Source of the DNA: Campylobacterota bacterium
GTDB lineage: Bacteria > Campylobacterota > Campylobacteria > Campylobacterales > Sulfurovaceae
Assembly (NCBI GenBank): GCA_030595845.1
Contig: JAUVCL010000126.1
Coordinates: 1 to 5,642 of the forward strand
DNA: 5,642 nt
Direction: 5' to 3'
Within the stretch, counting starts at the first letter, position 1, and each line of letters begins with the position of its first letter. Of this stretch, positions 4,512 to 5,642 are shown piece after piece. The notes below the pieces were generated by a model. That model searched no databases. It was not told where the DNA came from and saw nothing but the letters and a program-made list of their open reading frames with translations. The position numbers and the translations under genes were made by a program.

Positions 4512-5048
4512 ATGGCTACAAAAGCAACCATCTACAAAGCACTTCTAAACATTGCAAATATGGACAGCCATTATTACGCAGAGCATAACCTTACCATGGC
4601 AAAGCATCCTTCTGAAACTGATCTGCGTCTCATGGTTCGTTTGATCGCCTTTATACTGAATGCAGAGGAAGACTTGGCATTCACGAAAGGTATTTCCCAG
4701 GAAGATGAACCTGATCTGTGGAAAAAGTCTTTAGGTGGCGATATTGAACTATGGATAGAGCTAGGTCAACCTGATGAAAAACGCATCAAAAAAGCCTGTG
4801 GACGCTCTGAACAAGTAATAATCTATACGTATCAAGAGGGTATGGCTGAGGCTTGGTGGAAAAGCATTAACACGTCACTTACACGTTTTAACAACCTACA
4901 AGTGATACATTTAGATTTTGAAGGTGACATAGAAGCACTGGCAAAGAGGGCGATGAACTTGCAAGCGAACATCATTGATGCTGAGCTCACTTTGATAGAA
5001 GATGAAAAGAGTGTTGTGGTAAGAGAAAAGTCTTGGCGTGAGCGTTAA
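4512..5048 (+). CDS. yaeQ: YaeQ family protein
   Basis: A complete 178-residue YaeQ protein, close to the E. coli length of 181. The conserved landmarks align along the whole length: KATIYKA at 4-10, HPSETDLRLMVRL at 32-44, FTKG at 57-60, DEPDLW at 65-70, then the signature DIELWIELGQPDEKRIKKA (77-95), and WW (115-116) and LQA (150-152) further on. YaeQ structures show a variant PD-(D/E)XK nuclease-like fold; the acidic and lysine residues of the signature (D77, E83, K93/K94) are in place here. The biochemical role is unsettled: an early link to RfaH-dependent transcription elongation was later disputed. The protein is cytoplasmic, without a signal peptide. AGGAA (4496-4500) is 11 nt before the start, rather far. 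It is probably co-transcribed with the neighbouring genes, but no functional link to copper export is known. Confidence 0.95.
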   Translation: MATKATIYKALLNIANMDSHYYAEHNLTMAKHPSETDLRLMVRLIAFILNAEEDLAFTKGISQEDEPDLWKKSLGGDIELWIELGQPDEKRIKKACGRSEQVIIYTYQEGMAEAWWKSINTSLTRFNNLQVIHLDFEGDIEALAKRAMNLQANIIDAELTLIEDEKSVVVREKSWRER

Positions 5049-5075
5049 GAAGACATTTAATTTAAAGGAGAGTAA

Positions 5076-5606
5076 ATGAAACATATATGGTTATTGGCAT
5101 TAGGTTTATCTATAGGGATGGCAGAGAGTTTTACTTTAGAGAGTAAAGATCTAACAGGACAACTGAGCAAGGTGCAGGAGTTTAATGGTTTTGGATGTAC
5201 GGGAGAAAATGTTTCCCCACAACTTCACTGGACCCATGCACCAAAAGAGACAAAAAGTTTTGCACTGACCGTGTATGATCCGGATGCACCTACGGGGAGT
5301 GGCTGGTGGCATTGGTTGGTGGTCAATATACCTGTGGCCACGAAGAGCATAAGTACAGATGCATCAGCTAAACATGGCTTGCCAAAAGGAGCAGTGGAGA
5401 CGATGACAGATTATGGAACGGCTGCTTTTGGTGGAGCATGTCCTCCTAAAGGAGATAAGGCACACCGTTATGTATTTACTGTACATGCCTTAGATGTAGA
5501 AAAACTGGACTTAACGGCTAAGAGTGACTCTGCATTGGTAGGGTATATGATCAACGCACATAGCATTCAAAAAGCATCTTTGATCTCTTATTATGGACGA
5601 AAGTAG
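5076..5606 (+). CDS. Secreted YbhB/YbcL-type phosphatidylethanolamine-binding protein
   Basis: A complete 176-residue PEBP-fold protein of the bacterial YbhB/YbcL (Raf kinase inhibitor-like) family. Residues 1-18 (MKHIWLLALGLSIGMAES) form a signal peptide with likely cleavage after AES or just before it, so the product should be periplasmic, like E. coli YbcL. The ligand-pocket motifs are intact: GCTGENVSPQL (40-50), YDPDAPTGSGWWHWLVVNIP (67-86) and GGACPPKGDKAHRYVF (119-134), with D68, D70, H79, P123/P124 and H130-R131-Y132. C41 and C122 are the conserved cysteines of the secreted members and could form a disulfide. The natural ligand and role of bacterial members are poorly known, and the Raf-inhibitor label describes homology only. 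AAGGAG (5065-5070) lies 5 nt upstream. The gap to yaeQ is 27 bp, so co-transcription is likely. Confidence 0.95.
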   Translation: MKHIWLLALGLSIGMAESFTLESKDLTGQLSKVQEFNGFGCTGENVSPQLHWTHAPKETKSFALTVYDPDAPTGSGWWHWLVVNIPVATKSISTDASAKHGLPKGAVETMTDYGTAAFGGACPPKGDKAHRYVFTVHALDVEKLDLTAKSDSALVGYMINAHSIQKASLISYYGRK

Positions 5607-5619
5607 TAGTACATAGTAT

Positions 5620-5641
5620 GCCTACGGTTTCTATCTTAGGC
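5620..5641 (+). terminator. Possible terminator stem at window edge
   Basis: GCCTA (5620-5624) and TAGGC (5637-5641) are inverted repeats around a 12-nt loop, 13 bp after the PEBP stop codon. A G-C pair inside could lengthen the stem past one mismatch. The window ends before any T-run can be seen, so termination is only suggested. Confidence 0.3.
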
Positions 5642-5642
5642 T

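Overview
The window looks like a chromosomal stretch of a Campylobacterota (epsilonproteobacterial) organism, in the style of Sulfurovum or Sulfurimonas. This is inferred from the AT-rich intergenic DNA, -10-like elements without clear -35 boxes, AAGGA-type ribosome binding sites, and small Lys/Ser/Asp-rich proteins. No rRNA or other taxonomic marker is present, so the assignment is tentative. There is no sign of a phage, insertion sequence or CRISPR array.

Layout. The left edge (1-739) holds the 5' part of a minus-strand gene for a secreted protein built almost entirely of 11-residue (hendecad) repeats, with the underlying DNA repeating every 33 bp. The gene runs off the window, so it has no stop codon here and is easily mistaken for the open frame on the opposite strand. 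An AT-rich 402-bp intergenic region follows (740-1141), with direct repeats, hairpins and a possible tiny leader ORF. Next come a cold-shock protein gene (1142-1360), a rho-independent terminator (about 1407-1430) and a 68-codon gene of unknown function (1453-1659), framed by hairpins that share the word ACAGAGT. A 53-codon, highly charged small protein gene lies on the minus strand (1764-1925).

The right half is a plus-strand cluster: a Cu(I)/Ag(I) P1B-type ATPase with an unusual N-terminus (YHS domain, Cys/His-bearing linker, then a zinc-ribbon-like heavy-metal-binding domain; 2131-4452), a YaeQ family protein (4512-5048) and a secreted YbhB/YbcL-type phosphatidylethanolamine-binding protein (5076-5606). 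Gaps are 59 and 27 bp, so the three may be co-transcribed, although a long-looped inverted repeat sits in the first gap. A perfect 16-bp palindrome 48 bp upstream of the ATPase start is the best operator candidate in the window.

The genes do not form one obvious pathway. The ATPase is the only one with a clear physiological theme (metal efflux), and the YaeQ and PEBP-like genes look like conserved passengers. The least explained items are the hendecad-repeat secreted protein, the palindrome before the ATPase, and the 68-codon gene with its flanking hairpins. I found no convincing new multi-gene system.
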